In this document: one piece after another, positions 9,381 through 17,753 of the stretch
Position numbering within the stretch: the first letter of the stretch is position 1
How the letters are laid out: the number at the start of each line of letters is the position of its first letter
Assembly: GCF_022354825.1 (NCBI RefSeq)
Contig: NZ_CP031168.1
Coordinates: 6,325,501-6,389,500 of the forward strand
Direction: 5' to 3'
From: Paenibacillus sp. H1-7
GTDB lineage: Bacteria; Bacillota; Bacilli; Paenibacillales; NBRC-103111
Length of the DNA stretch: 64,000 nucleotides
Translations under genes and position numbers: made by a program
The notes under the pieces: model-generated
Database searches by the model: none
The model's input: only the letters and a program-made list of their open reading frames with translations
Told to the model about the DNA's origin: nothing

Positions 9381-10802
9381 ATGTTACGTAAAACAAAAAT
9401 TCTTTGCACCATGGGACCTGCAAGCGATTCCGTCGAAACCTTAAAGGAAATGCTCCGTTCCGGAATGAACGGCGCACGCATTAATATGGCTCACGGCGAA
9501 TTGGCCGATCATGCGGGACGCATTGCCAGAGTGCGGGAAGCCGCGGAGGCGCTGGGAGCAACCGTCAGCATCCTGATCGATATTAAAGGCCCGGAAATTC
9601 GGACCGGCTTATTGGAGGAGCCTTCCTACGAGCTGCGCACCGACGACACGATAACATTAACGACAGAGCAAATAAAAGGAACGGCCAACCGCATTTCCGT
9701 ATCGTATCCGCAGTTGACGGACGATGTGAAGCCGGGATCGCGGATTTTGATCGACGACGGCTTGATCGAGCTGAAGGTCGAGTCCATTGAAGGCACGGAA
9801 ATTTATTGCCGCATCCTGAACGGCGGAGTGATCAAATCCCGCAAAGGCGTTAACTTGCCTGGCGTACGCACGTCTTTGCCTGGGGTTACGGAGAGAGACG
9901 TTCTGCATATTCAATTCGCGGTCGAGCAAAATGCCGATTTCATCGCCGCCTCTTTCGTGCGCAAAGCGAGCGACATTCTGGAAATTCGCCGCATTCTCGA
10001 GGAGCATAACGCCTCCCACATTCAGATCATCTCGAAGATCGAAAACGAAGAGGGCGTAGACAATCTCGATGAAATATTGGAAGCGTCCGACGGGCTTATG
10101 GTTGCGCGCGGAGATCTCGGAGTGGAAATTCCGGTGGAAGATGTGCCGATCATCCAAAAGCAGATGATTCAAAAAAGCAACGCCGTAGGCAAAACCGTCA
10201 TTACCGCTACTCATATGCTCGATTCGATGCAGTCCAATCCGCGTCCGACCCGTGCTGAAGCGAGCGACGTTGCCAATGCCGTATACGACGGCACCGACGT
10301 GCTCATGCTGTCCGGCGAAACCGCTGCTGGCAAATACCCTGTCGAATCCGTTCGCACGATGGCTGCCATTGCCACGAACATCGAGAACGTGCTGCCGTAC
10401 GATGAAATGCTGACCCAAAAAGCGGCACTGCACAAAACGAATATTACGGAAGTCATCAGCCGTGCTGCCGTCGGCGCCTCTCTCGATCTGGAAGCCAGTG
10501 CTATCGTGACGCCTACAGAAAGCGGCTTTAGCGCCAGAATGGTGTCCAAGTACCGTCCTAAATCGCCGATTATCGCCGTTACGGCCAACGATTGGGTACA
10601 GCGCCGTCTTACCTTGTGCTGGGGCGTTACCCCGGTGAAAGGCCCGAAGGTCGATTCCACCGACGCCATGTTCGAATCGGCGCTGCGTTCGGGTGTACAA
10701 TCCGGCGTCATTAAAAGCGGGGATCTGGTTGTCGTCTCCGCAGGAGTTCCGGTCGGCCAATCCGGCTCCACCAATTTGATTAAGATCCAGCATGTAGAAT
10801 AA
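9381..10802 (+). CDS. pyk: Pyruvate kinase
   Basis: Pyruvate kinase makes pyruvate and ATP from phosphoenolpyruvate in the last step of glycolysis. The 473-residue product starts with RKTKILCTMGPAS and has the active-site region ISKIENEEGVDNLDEIL, then MVARGDLGVEIP and TATHMLDSM with PRPTRAEASDVANAV. It lacks the extra C-terminal PEP-utilising domain found in many Bacillus enzymes of about 585 residues, so it is the short form. GAGGAGAGG lies before the ATG. It is monocistronic with its own terminator, so a second pyk copy elsewhere in the genome is possible. Confidence 0.95.
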   Translation: MLRKTKILCTMGPASDSVETLKEMLRSGMNGARINMAHGELADHAGRIARVREAAEALGATVSILIDIKGPEIRTGLLEEPSYELRTDDTITLTTEQIKGTANRISVSYPQLTDDVKPGSRILIDDGLIELKVESIEGTEIYCRILNGGVIKSRKGVNLPGVRTSLPGVTERDVLHIQFAVEQNADFIAASFVRKASDILEIRRILEEHNASHIQIISKIENEEGVDNLDEILEASDGLMVARGDLGVEIPVEDVPIIQKQMIQKSNAVGKTVITATHMLDSMQSNPRPTRAEASDVANAVYDGTDVLMLSGETAAGKYPVESVRTMAAIATNIENVLPYDEMLTQKAALHKTNITEVISRAAVGASLDLEASAIVTPTESGFSARMVSKYRPKSPIIAVTANDWVQRRLTLCWGVTPVKGPKVDSTDAMFESALRSGVQSGVIKSGDLVVVSAGVPVGQSGSTNLIKIQHVE

Positions 10803-10805
10803 AAG

Positions 10806-10848
10806 TAAAAGGCAGCAGAGCCCATACGGTTCTGCTGCTTTATTTTTC
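10806..10848 (+). terminator. Terminator after pyk
   Basis: GGCAGCAGA and TCTGCTGC arms around a short loop are followed by TTTATTTTT on the plus strand, a few bases after the pyk stop. Confidence 0.88.
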
Positions 10849-10886
10849 ACTCCCACTGCGATATGTTGGTCAACTTACCCATACCG

Positions 10887-12362
10887 CTATAGCTCAAACA
10901 AATCGTTCACAGACGATAGCCACCCTCGCAGCTTCTCCTCCAGCTCATGAGCAACCGGATGCTGGGACGCCCGCTGCAGCGTCAATGGATTAAGCTGGTA
11001 TGGATCCTGCTCCAAATCATACAGAAGACGAAGACAAAAGCTCGGGTCTACGGCAGAGTATCCCCTGTGGACGACGTATGTGTACCGCCGGGTCCGCACT
11101 CCGCGCCAGCCGAACCGCTTATTATCGAGCCCTTGCGCCGCAAACTGCTCGATCACATCCTTGCGTCCCGGAAACGCGCTGATGAACGCCGGCTCATCCG
11201 ATACCGGCTCAAGTCCGAGCACGGCAGGCGAATAGTCGCTGCCTTCCACGGTTTGCGGTACGTCCAATCCAGCGAGTCCAAGCAGCGTCGGCATAATGTC
11301 TACGCTGTTGAACAGCAAAGATGTATGACCGGCACCAATCCGGCCGGGCCATCTCATTACGCACGGAATGCCTATCGATTCCTCATGCCAGGAATGCTTG
11401 GCCATGAGTCCGTGCGATCCCATCAGCTCTCCGTGGTCCGACGACAAGACGACCAGCGTATTTTGCTCCATGCCAAGCTCCTGAAGTGACTGCATCAGCC
11501 TTCCGAACTGCTCGTCGATTCCCGTTACGGCCGCGCAATAGTCCCGCATGTACCGTTCCAGATTGTCCATTCCATCGGCGAACGGCTCTCCCGTATGGGC
11601 AGCCAGTCCATCCGCTTTCACGTTAGGGCGCCAGCGAAGCGGGATGTGATCATATAGCCGCTTATACCGGTCCGGCACCAGGTCAAATGGACTGTGCGGC
11701 GGATTCCACGAAACAAACAGGGCGAACGGCTCTTCCTGTCCGGAGCGTTGCCGCAAAAATTCAATCGCCCGATCCGTCTCATGCTCGACAGACCATTGAT
11801 CCGCTTGGATCATCTCCGGCGTGTCTCGCCAATAATGAGGCGTCAAATGCTCGTCGTACGTCCCGTAGGAATACCACTCGTCGAATCCGTGCCGCTTCGG
11901 TCCCGGAGGCGTATAAGCATCCCAGTCTCTGGCTCCGGAAATCGGCTGCTCCGATACATTTTGCTCCGGAAGATCGAGATGCCATTTGCCGATATACCCG
12001 GTACGGTATCCTTCCCGCTTTAACACGTCTCCGATACCGATCGCATCCTCACGAAGCGCCACGTCCGCTCCGAGCTTGCAATTCGTGTATACCCCGTTCG
12101 TCTGCGGGTAAGTTCCCGTCATTAATGCCGCCCGGTGCGGCGAGCATATCGGCGTGCAGCTGACCGCGTGATCGAATACGAGACTCTCTGCCGCAAAGGC
12201 GTCGATATTCGGAGTAATCACCGGATCCTCGTTCCGGAAGCCGACCGCCTGCCTGCGCCACTGATCCGCAAACACATACAGGATATTGGGCTTCTTCTCA
12301 CATTTATCCCGCGTCACCCGTCTCTCGTGTAGCTCCGCACCGTTGTCCACGTTACTACTCAT
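10887..12362 (-). CDS. Cytoplasmic sulfatase (type I, formylglycine-dependent)
   Basis: The 491-residue product is a type I sulfatase that hydrolyses sulfate esters. It has the N-terminal PNILYVFADQWRRQAVG metal-binding start, the CSPHR signature at C73-R77 where C73 would become formylglycine, GYIGKWHLD, and SSDHGELMGSHGL. No signal peptide or membrane segment is present, so it should act in the cytoplasm. The ATG at 12362 overlaps the stop of the upstream permease by four bases, which ties it firmly to the sugar ABC transporter operon and suggests desulfation of an imported oligosaccharide. The closest alternative is a phosphonate monoester hydrolase of the same fold. A maturation enzyme is not encoded in this window. 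Confidence 0.9.
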   Translation of the reverse strand: MSSNVDNGAELHERRVTRDKCEKKPNILYVFADQWRRQAVGFRNEDPVITPNIDAFAAESLVFDHAVSCTPICSPHRAALMTGTYPQTNGVYTNCKLGADVALREDAIGIGDVLKREGYRTGYIGKWHLDLPEQNVSEQPISGARDWDAYTPPGPKRHGFDEWYSYGTYDEHLTPHYWRDTPEMIQADQWSVEHETDRAIEFLRQRSGQEEPFALFVSWNPPHSPFDLVPDRYKRLYDHIPLRWRPNVKADGLAAHTGEPFADGMDNLERYMRDYCAAVTGIDEQFGRLMQSLQELGMEQNTLVVLSSDHGELMGSHGLMAKHSWHEESIGIPCVMRWPGRIGAGHTSLLFNSVDIMPTLLGLAGLDVPQTVEGSDYSPAVLGLEPVSDEPAFISAFPGRKDVIEQFAAQGLDNKRFGWRGVRTRRYTYVVHRGYSAVDPSFCLRLLYDLEQDPYQLNPLTLQRASQHPVAHELEEKLRGWLSSVNDLFEL

Positions 12363-13240
12363 CCTTTCACAGCTCCTGCGGAAATGCCTTCCACAAAGTG
12401 ATCCTGAGCGAGGAAGTAAATAATGATGGTCGGAATAATCGCACATACGGCTGCCGCCATCAGCGGAGCGTACTCTGTTGCGTGCTCGGTCTGAAAATGC
12501 TGCATTCCGAGCTGAAGCGTGAACAGCTTATCGTCATTCAAATAAATTAACGGCCCGAGAAAATCGTTCCACGAATGCATAAACGTAAAGATCGTAAGAC
12601 TGGCGATAGCCGGTCTCATCAATGGCATCATAATTCTCGTAAAAATACCGAATTCGCTTAACCCGTCAATCCGGGCTGCTTCAGACAGCTCCTCGGGAAT
12701 GGACATATAAAACTGGCGGAACAAAAATACGCCGAACGGACTGAATGCGCCGAGCAAAATTAACGCCCAATGCGAGTTCAGCAGCCCGAATTCCTTCATC
12801 AGCAAAAACTGCGGAATCATCATAACCTGGAACGGAATCATCATCGTTGTAATGTAGAGGAAAAACACTTTGTCCCGCTCGGGAAACTTGACCTTTGCGA
12901 ACGCATAAGCGGCCATGGAGCAGGTGACGATCTGCAGCAATGTCGTGGTGACGGCGATTTTAATCGTATTAAAATAGTAAGTAAAAAACGGCAGCTCGCT
13001 CCATACCTTTGTATAATTGGAGAAGTAAAACTTGCTTGGAATCCATTGAATCGGAAATCCGAACACTTCTGCTTCCGATTTGAACGAAGCCGATATCATC
13101 CACAAAAACGGCATGATCATCGATCCGGCAACCGCTATAAGGATCAAATAAACAAGGCCTTTGCCGATCCGGGTCCCGATCGAGCGGGTGAGCTTCAAGG
13201 AATGCGGCTGTTTGGAGGTTTGTGCAATATCATTCATCAT
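12359..13240 (-). CDS. Carbohydrate ABC transporter permease (MalG-type)
   Basis: The 293-residue membrane protein has six predicted segments and the EAA loop EELSEAARIDGLSEFGIFTRIMMPLMRPAIA that contacts the ATPase. The GxFLFRQFYMSIPEEL region is typical of the MalG/LacG family of sugar importers. It follows the first permease by 20 bases and overlaps the sulfatase start. No ATPase gene is present, so a shared MsmX-type ATPase from elsewhere is likely. Confidence 0.92.
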   Translation of the reverse strand: MMNDIAQTSKQPHSLKLTRSIGTRIGKGLVYLILIAVAGSMIMPFLWMISASFKSEAEVFGFPIQWIPSKFYFSNYTKVWSELPFFTYYFNTIKIAVTTTLLQIVTCSMAAYAFAKVKFPERDKVFFLYITTMMIPFQVMMIPQFLLMKEFGLLNSHWALILLGAFSPFGVFLFRQFYMSIPEELSEAARIDGLSEFGIFTRIMMPLMRPAIASLTIFTFMHSWNDFLGPLIYLNDDKLFTLQLGMQHFQTEHATEYAPLMAAAVCAIIPTIIIYFLAQDHFVEGISAGAVKG

Positions 13241-13260
13241 TCGTCATCCCCGTTCGTCGG

Positions 13261-14148
13261 TTAGTAGTTGACCCATTTTTTCTGGCCGCGGAATTGAATT
13301 ATCGTAATCAGGACGATGATCGCGAACATCACGTAAGCCATCGCCGAAGCATAGCCGTATTCATAGCGCTGGAACGCGGTGTAATAAATATCGTAAACGA
13401 GCACGTGCGTCGAGCGTCCGGGCCCGCCTTTGGTCAGCAGGAAGATGAGATCGAACACTTTGAACGAGTTAATGATACCCATAATGACCGTGAAAAAAAT
13501 AACTGGAGACAGCATCGGAATCGTAATTTTGACCAGCTGGGACAGCTTGCCCGCCCCGTCGATTTCAGCAGCCTCGTATAGATCCTTCGGAATGCCTTGC
13601 AGCCCGGCCAAGTAAAGCACCATGTAATAGCCGATGTTTTGCCAAATGCCTACAATAATTACAGAAAGCAATGCCCATTGCGTCGATGCCAGCCATGCCG
13701 GCGGATTTTCGAAACCTATGCTGCGCAGCATGCCGTTAATCGGGCCCATCGTCGGGTTGTACAGCAGCTGCCATACGACGGCTACGGCAATGGTTGCAGT
13801 AATGTGCGGCAGGAAAATCGCCGTGCGGAATATTTTTAGCCCTCTTATTCCTTTGTTCAGCGCTACGGCGGCAAGAATAGCGAGCAGCAATGTCACCGGC
13901 ACGGAAACGACCATCATGATCAAGCTGTTCACTAGCGAGATGCGGAACGATTCGTCGCCGAGCAATCTTTTATAATTGTCCAGTCCGGTAAAGGCAATGT
14001 CGCCAAAGCCGTTCCACTCGGTAAAGCTCATAAGGAACGATGCAATGACAGGGAAGCAGATAAACGTTAAAAAGCCCAGTATATTCGGAAGCAAAAATGC
14101 GTATCCTACCAGCCGGTTTCTTCTCGTTAATGCTCTGGATGCGTTCAT
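13261..14148 (-). CDS. Carbohydrate ABC transporter permease (MalF-type)
   Basis: The 295-residue permease starts MNASRALTRRNRLVGYAFLL and has the family EAA loop DLYEAAEIDGAGKLSQLVKITIPMLSPV. The start at 14148 follows GGAG at good spacing. The reading frame continues upstream to 14382, but that extension lies inside a palindromic repeat element and is unlikely to be protein. The gap of 540 bases to the binding-protein gene is unusually long for such an operon and is filled with repeat elements. Confidence 0.92.
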   Translation of the reverse strand: MNASRALTRRNRLVGYAFLLPNILGFLTFICFPVIASFLMSFTEWNGFGDIAFTGLDNYKRLLGDESFRISLVNSLIMMVVSVPVTLLLAILAAVALNKGIRGLKIFRTAIFLPHITATIAVAVVWQLLYNPTMGPINGMLRSIGFENPPAWLASTQWALLSVIIVGIWQNIGYYMVLYLAGLQGIPKDLYEAAEIDGAGKLSQLVKITIPMLSPVIFFTVIMGIINSFKVFDLIFLLTKGGPGRSTHVLVYDIYYTAFQRYEYGYASAMAYVMFAIIVLITIIQFRGQKKWVNY

Positions 14149-14165
14149 GATGTTATCAACTCCTT

Positions 14166-14430
14166 GTGAATCGAGCTTTGCTGTCAGGTGTGAAGTGCTA
14201 GTCGTTTTAGATGTGAGGAAGCTGTTTGCCGAAACTATTCCGGTGGGACATCCCCTCCAGCCGCTGTTGAAACCCGTAAATTTTTTATTAAAATTAGAGG
14301 TATATTCACGGATTTCAAAGGCGGACGTAAACTCTTCCAGGGGACACCCCACCTGCATAGCTGGCAAATGGAAAGTATGCAAATAACTAAAAGACCAGGC
14401 ACTTCACAAATTCAAGCAAAGCTCGATTTT
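14166..14430. repeat. Imperfect inverted duplication of about 125 bp (large palindrome)
   Basis: The left arm runs from TCGAGCTTTGC near 14170 through TTTTAG, TTTGCC, GGTGGG and CCCC to the AT-rich centre near 14290. The right arm repeats the same order on the opposite strand: GTGAAGTGC, TTTTAG, TTTGCC, GGTGGGG, CCCC, CCGC, TTTGAAA, CCGT. The match is imperfect but collinear over both arms. It begins right at the ribosome binding site of the MalF-type permease. The transcript would fold into a very long hairpin between the binding-protein and permease cistrons. Confidence 0.75.
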
Positions 14431-14444
14431 GTTTTATAAAACGC

Positions 14445-14679
14445 AGGTTCAAAAAGTTGGGGTTTCAGCATCGAGTAGTACAAGTTTTCGTAGAAAACTC
14501 GCTTCGGAAACACCTGAAAAAGGAGGAGCGGAGTGTAGGAGGAACCTACATGAGCACCTGAGAGCTTTCCGGAGGAAAGCTTGCTTCGGAAGCATTACTT
14601 CTTCGAAGGTGAACGCAAGATTCGATGTCGATTGAGCCTCCTGACCTGCTTCGTGAACAAAAGACGACTTTTTGAACAT
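14445..14679. repeat. MITE-like element with GTTCAAAAAGT inverted ends and internal hairpins
   Basis: Perfect 11-base inverted ends, GTTCAAAAAGT at 14447-14457 and its complement at 14667-14677, bound a segment of about 230 bases. Inside are three short hairpins: 14483-14499 (AGTTTTC/GAAAACT), 14534-14551 (TGTAGG/CCTACA) and 14563-14581 (AGCTTTCC/GGAAAGCT). The first and third are each followed by GCTTCGG. A related hairpin with GCTTCG is found at 18579-18611. No coding sequence is credible here. It lies just after the sugar-binding-protein gene. Confidence 0.65.
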
Positions 14680-14690
14680 CCTTTATCTAA

Positions 14691-16004
14691 TTACTTTTTG
14701 CTTGCTTTGAAATCTTTGGCGTACTTATCCGCCCACTCCTTCTGAACACGCTCGCCGATCTTCTGAATCGCCTGGTCGACCGACTGGCTGCCGGACAAGG
14801 CCAGCTCGCCTTCCTGCAAATAAATGTTGCCGACCACGATGTTTTTCACGCCGGGAAGCAGCGGGTATTCAGGGTATTCTTTTTGCTCCACGAAGTAATG
14901 AATGTTCTTCGGCTTCTGCGTTCCGTCCCCGACATATGCTTTGCGGATTTCATCGTTCGTATAGCCTGTCAGGAAGCCTTTGGATGCGAACAGCTTGGCG
15001 CCTTTGGCTCCGGTAATGTACTGCAGCAGCTTGAATGCCGCTTCCTTGTTTTTCGAATCCTTGTTGATCATGATCGAAACCGGTGTAGCCAAGCTCGTAT
15101 TCGCCGCTACGCCCTCAGGATGAGGAATCGGCACAACATCCCAATCGAAGCTGATCTTTTTGTCCGCTTCCGCCTGCCGCAGCTGGGCCACATGCCAGTC
15201 CCCGATCAAGTTCATCGCTACATTGCCCTTCTGGAATGCCGAGTTATAGTGCGCCGATGTCGTGACCTGCTCGGACCAAGGCATGATGGAGCCGTCCTTC
15301 TCCAAATCTTTGCGGAACTGCAGCGCTTTTTTGAACGGCGTCAAATCTTTATCGATAATCGAAGCCCCGGTCTGGGCCGCCTGCACGTACCATGTTTGAG
15401 CCCACTGCTGCAAGTACGCGCCGTACACTTTGCCCGCGCCTTCGCCTTTGGTCATCTTTTTCGCCAATTCCCTGAACTCGTCCCAAGTCATATCGGCCTT
15501 CGGATACGGAACGTTCATTTGATCGAACAGCGTCTTGTTGTAATACAGCATATAGTTGGATTTGCGGTACGGCAGGCCGTACATTTTATCATTGACCTTC
15601 AAACCGTCATACAGCGGACCGAAGCCGGAGACGTCCACATTGTTTTTCTTGATATAGTCGTCCAAAGGCTCAAGAATGCCCGTATCCAAAAAGACGTCCA
15701 TGTTGCCGCCGAACAAATCGATCTTCTCTCCCCCGGACAATTGCAGGCGGAGCTTCTCATAATATTGCTGCTGAGGGATCGTTTCGAATTGCACGTTGAT
15801 GTTAGGATTGTCCTTCTTGAACTCCTCGTAAGCCAGCTTGGTCGTTTCCAAATCGTCGGGAAGAACGGTCATTCTCAAATTGATTTGCTGCGAATCCGAC
15901 CCCGCTGCGCTTTTGCCCGCTTGATCGTCCGTTTTGGCGCCGCAGCCCGCTGCAAGCCCTGCCAAAAGTGTGCTAGCCAGCACTATTGCGATCTTTTTTT
16001 GCAT
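14691..16004 (-). CDS. Sugar ABC transporter substrate-binding lipoprotein
   Basis: The 437-residue protein begins MQKKIAIVLASTLLAGLAAG followed by Cys, a lipoprotein signal with the lipid-modified cysteine after LAAG. The rest matches the extracellular solute-binding family 1 fold (MalE/MsmE type), with YEEFKKDNPNINVQFETIP, MYGLPYRKSNYMLYYNK and a later MNLIGDWHVAQL. It would capture an oligosaccharide outside the cell for the two permeases downstream. AAGGGTGG lies upstream of the start. A good catabolite-repression site lies at 16036-16049. The substrate may be sulfated, judging from the sulfatase gene at the end of the operon. Confidence 0.92.
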   Translation of the reverse strand: MQKKIAIVLASTLLAGLAAGCGAKTDDQAGKSAAGSDSQQINLRMTVLPDDLETTKLAYEEFKKDNPNINVQFETIPQQQYYEKLRLQLSGGEKIDLFGGNMDVFLDTGILEPLDDYIKKNNVDVSGFGPLYDGLKVNDKMYGLPYRKSNYMLYYNKTLFDQMNVPYPKADMTWDEFRELAKKMTKGEGAGKVYGAYLQQWAQTWYVQAAQTGASIIDKDLTPFKKALQFRKDLEKDGSIMPWSEQVTTSAHYNSAFQKGNVAMNLIGDWHVAQLRQAEADKKISFDWDVVPIPHPEGVAANTSLATPVSIMINKDSKNKEAAFKLLQYITGAKGAKLFASKGFLTGYTNDEIRKAYVGDGTQKPKNIHYFVEQKEYPEYPLLPGVKNIVVGNIYLQEGELALSGSQSVDQAIQKIGERVQKEWADKYAKDFKASKK

Positions 16005-16035
16005 TTTACATCCACCCTTTGTTTTGATATCATAT

Positions 16036-16049
16036 TGAAATCGTTATGA
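16036..16049. promoter_or_regulatory. cre-like catabolite repression site upstream of the sugar operon
   Basis: TGAAATCGTTATGA matches the CcpA operator consensus TGWNANCGNTNWCA at 13 of 14 positions. It lies 32 bases upstream of the binding-protein start, within the expected promoter zone. CcpA control is inferred. Confidence 0.55.
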
Positions 16050-16106
16050 ATACGCTTTACTGCCTTTTATTATAGGGAAGCAATACCGGTCACAGAAGGT
16101 GAAAGT

Positions 16107-16122
16107 TTTATACCCCCCTGTC
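16107..16122. promoter_or_regulatory. ATACCCCCCTGT motif in the shared kinase/transporter promoter region
   Basis: TTTATACCCCCCTGTC lies between the divergent binding-protein and histidine kinase genes. A near copy, ATATACCCCCTGTAG, lies upstream of the response regulator at 17698-17712. This makes it a candidate operator for the response regulator. See the separate finding. Confidence 0.4.
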
Positions 16123-16160
16123 GCAGCACGGCCGTATACTGGAATCCGGAGTCGTTCATC

Positions 16161-17663
16161 ATGATCTATTTCACGCTTCTTTTTATTGTTTGCACGATTC
16201 TTATCACATACCGGAAACGAAACAGCTTGTCCACCCGCTTTATGTTCGGCATGATTGTCGGATGGGTCATTTCGTTCGTTGCTTATACGCTGTATTTGAG
16301 CAAATTTAACTACTATTACAATATCATTCACACGGTGTTCAATTTCAGTCCTGGGACATGGAATTATCTCGTGCTGACCAAATTCAACGCCAATATGCTG
16401 ATCCGTATGTTAAACGGCGGCATTCTTTTATTTACAGGGTCTCTGCTATGCTTTGCCGTATCGTTTACGCGCACCTCCAAGAGGCAGGCCAACGCCAAAA
16501 TATACGCGGTGATCGCCCTGTTATTGCTCATTCAATACGCCTTCTTCGATCCCGGCCTGCAAATTGCGCTTCAAGGTATGGCCGAGCGTCTGGGTGAGCC
16601 TTGGGGAGAACGATTAACCCTGGCAATCCATGTTCTCGAAAGAAGCTTTCGATATGCAGGGTACGGCATGATTGCGGCGGCCTTCGGCATGCTGTTGAAT
16701 TACTATATCAATTATCCGAAAATCCGTTTTCTTAAAAATTATGCCCTATATCATATCCTGAGCCTGATTCCGGTTGTTCTTATCCACTTTTTGCTGTTTT
16801 CCTGGGCTCCCAAAAATTTGGTCATCGCAACTTATCTCGAAGGGTATTACAACTATCAGCAGCCGCCTATCGGGTCGTATCCGTTGACGCTGTACGTATT
16901 TCCTTATGTAGTGTTTGCCGCGCTGACCTTTCTTGTGTACATTACATTCAAATACAATTCGATTGAGGTGTATCACAAGAATCAGGATGTCCAGATTAAT
17001 AAAAGCATCGATACCGCATCGCTTGGAGCCAGGGCGTTCACCCATGCCGTAAAAAATCATCTGCTCGCCGTTCGATCGGAAGCCGAATATTTGCGGGAAA
17101 AGCACGCGGACGACAGCGACACGGCTTACAGTCTCGACCTGATGCTGAAATCGTGCTCAGCCGCGATGGAAAGCATCAACGACGCTGTTCATAAACTGAA
17201 ATCGATCGAGCTGAATCTGCAGCCGAGTCCGCTGGATGTGCCGGTCCGGCAGGCATTGACCCGCTTCAAGCAAGGAGATCCGCGCATCCAGGTTACGGTG
17301 CATGCCGATGCGGTAATCCCTTCGGCTTATATGGATACCCAGCATATGACGGAGGCAGTGTACAATATCATGGAAAATGCGGCGGAATCGCTTGCCGGGA
17401 AGCCGGATGGAAGCGTCTCGATTCACTTGGGGCTGCAGGACAGCTGGGGGATGATAGCCATCACGGATAACGGTCCGGGCATGCCGGAGGAGCATCTCGA
17501 CATGATCTTCTCTCCGTTCTTCTCAACGAAGCCGTCGATTAACAATTGGGGCATCGGCTTGTCCTACTGCCACAAGATTGTGACCGGACATGACGGCAAA
17601 ATCAGCGTGGAAAGCAAGGTCGGCCAAGGCACAACCTTTCGCATATATCTTCCCGCGGTTTAA
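16161..17663 (+). CDS. Membrane sensor histidine kinase
   Basis: The 500-residue protein has about seven membrane segments in residues 1-260, then a cytoplasmic kinase region. The phosphoacceptor box is AFTHAVKNHLLAVRSEAEYL with H295 as the likely site. The ATPase domain has NIMENAAESL, DNGPGMPEEH, and the WGIGLSYCHKIV G-box. CCGGAG lies before the ATG at 16161. It is divergent from the sugar transporter and is followed after 90 bases by its response regulator. It probably senses an extracellular or membrane signal linked to transporter substrate; this is inference from position. Confidence 0.9.
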   Translation: MIYFTLLFIVCTILITYRKRNSLSTRFMFGMIVGWVISFVAYTLYLSKFNYYYNIIHTVFNFSPGTWNYLVLTKFNANMLIRMLNGGILLFTGSLLCFAVSFTRTSKRQANAKIYAVIALLLLIQYAFFDPGLQIALQGMAERLGEPWGERLTLAIHVLERSFRYAGYGMIAAAFGMLLNYYINYPKIRFLKNYALYHILSLIPVVLIHFLLFSWAPKNLVIATYLEGYYNYQQPPIGSYPLTLYVFPYVVFAALTFLVYITFKYNSIEVYHKNQDVQINKSIDTASLGARAFTHAVKNHLLAVRSEAEYLREKHADDSDTAYSLDLMLKSCSAAMESINDAVHKLKSIELNLQPSPLDVPVRQALTRFKQGDPRIQVTVHADAVIPSAYMDTQHMTEAVYNIMENAAESLAGKPDGSVSIHLGLQDSWGMIAITDNGPGMPEEHLDMIFSPFFSTKPSINNWGIGLSYCHKIVTGHDGKISVESKVGQGTTFRIYLPAV

Positions 17664-17681
17664 CTAAAGCTTATGGGAAAT

Positions 17682-17712
17682 ACAGGGGGGAATAAAATAT
17701 ACCCCCTGTAGA
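17682..17712. promoter_or_regulatory. Inverted repeat ACAGGGGG/CCCCCTGT before the response regulator
   Basis: ACAGGGGG at 17682-17689 and CCCCCTGT at 17702-17709 form an inverted repeat around an A/T-rich spacer. The right arm lies in an ATATACCCCCTGTAG copy of the motif found at 16107-16122. It could be an operator, or a weak hairpin between the two cistrons. Confidence 0.45.
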
Positions 17713-17753
17713 ATCCCGTTCAGTCAGACGTAATGAAAAGGGAGGGGTCGCCC

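Noticed and set aside
9657..10856. Open frame antisense to pyruvate kinase
   Set aside because: It is a compositional shadow of pyk and covers its terminator.
14149..14382. N-terminal extension of the MalF-type permease
   Set aside because: It lies within the large palindrome; the ATG at 14148 has a good ribosome binding site and the normal family start.
14449..14679. Open frame of 76 codons in the hairpin element
   Set aside because: It coincides with inverted ends and hairpins and lacks a ribosome binding site.
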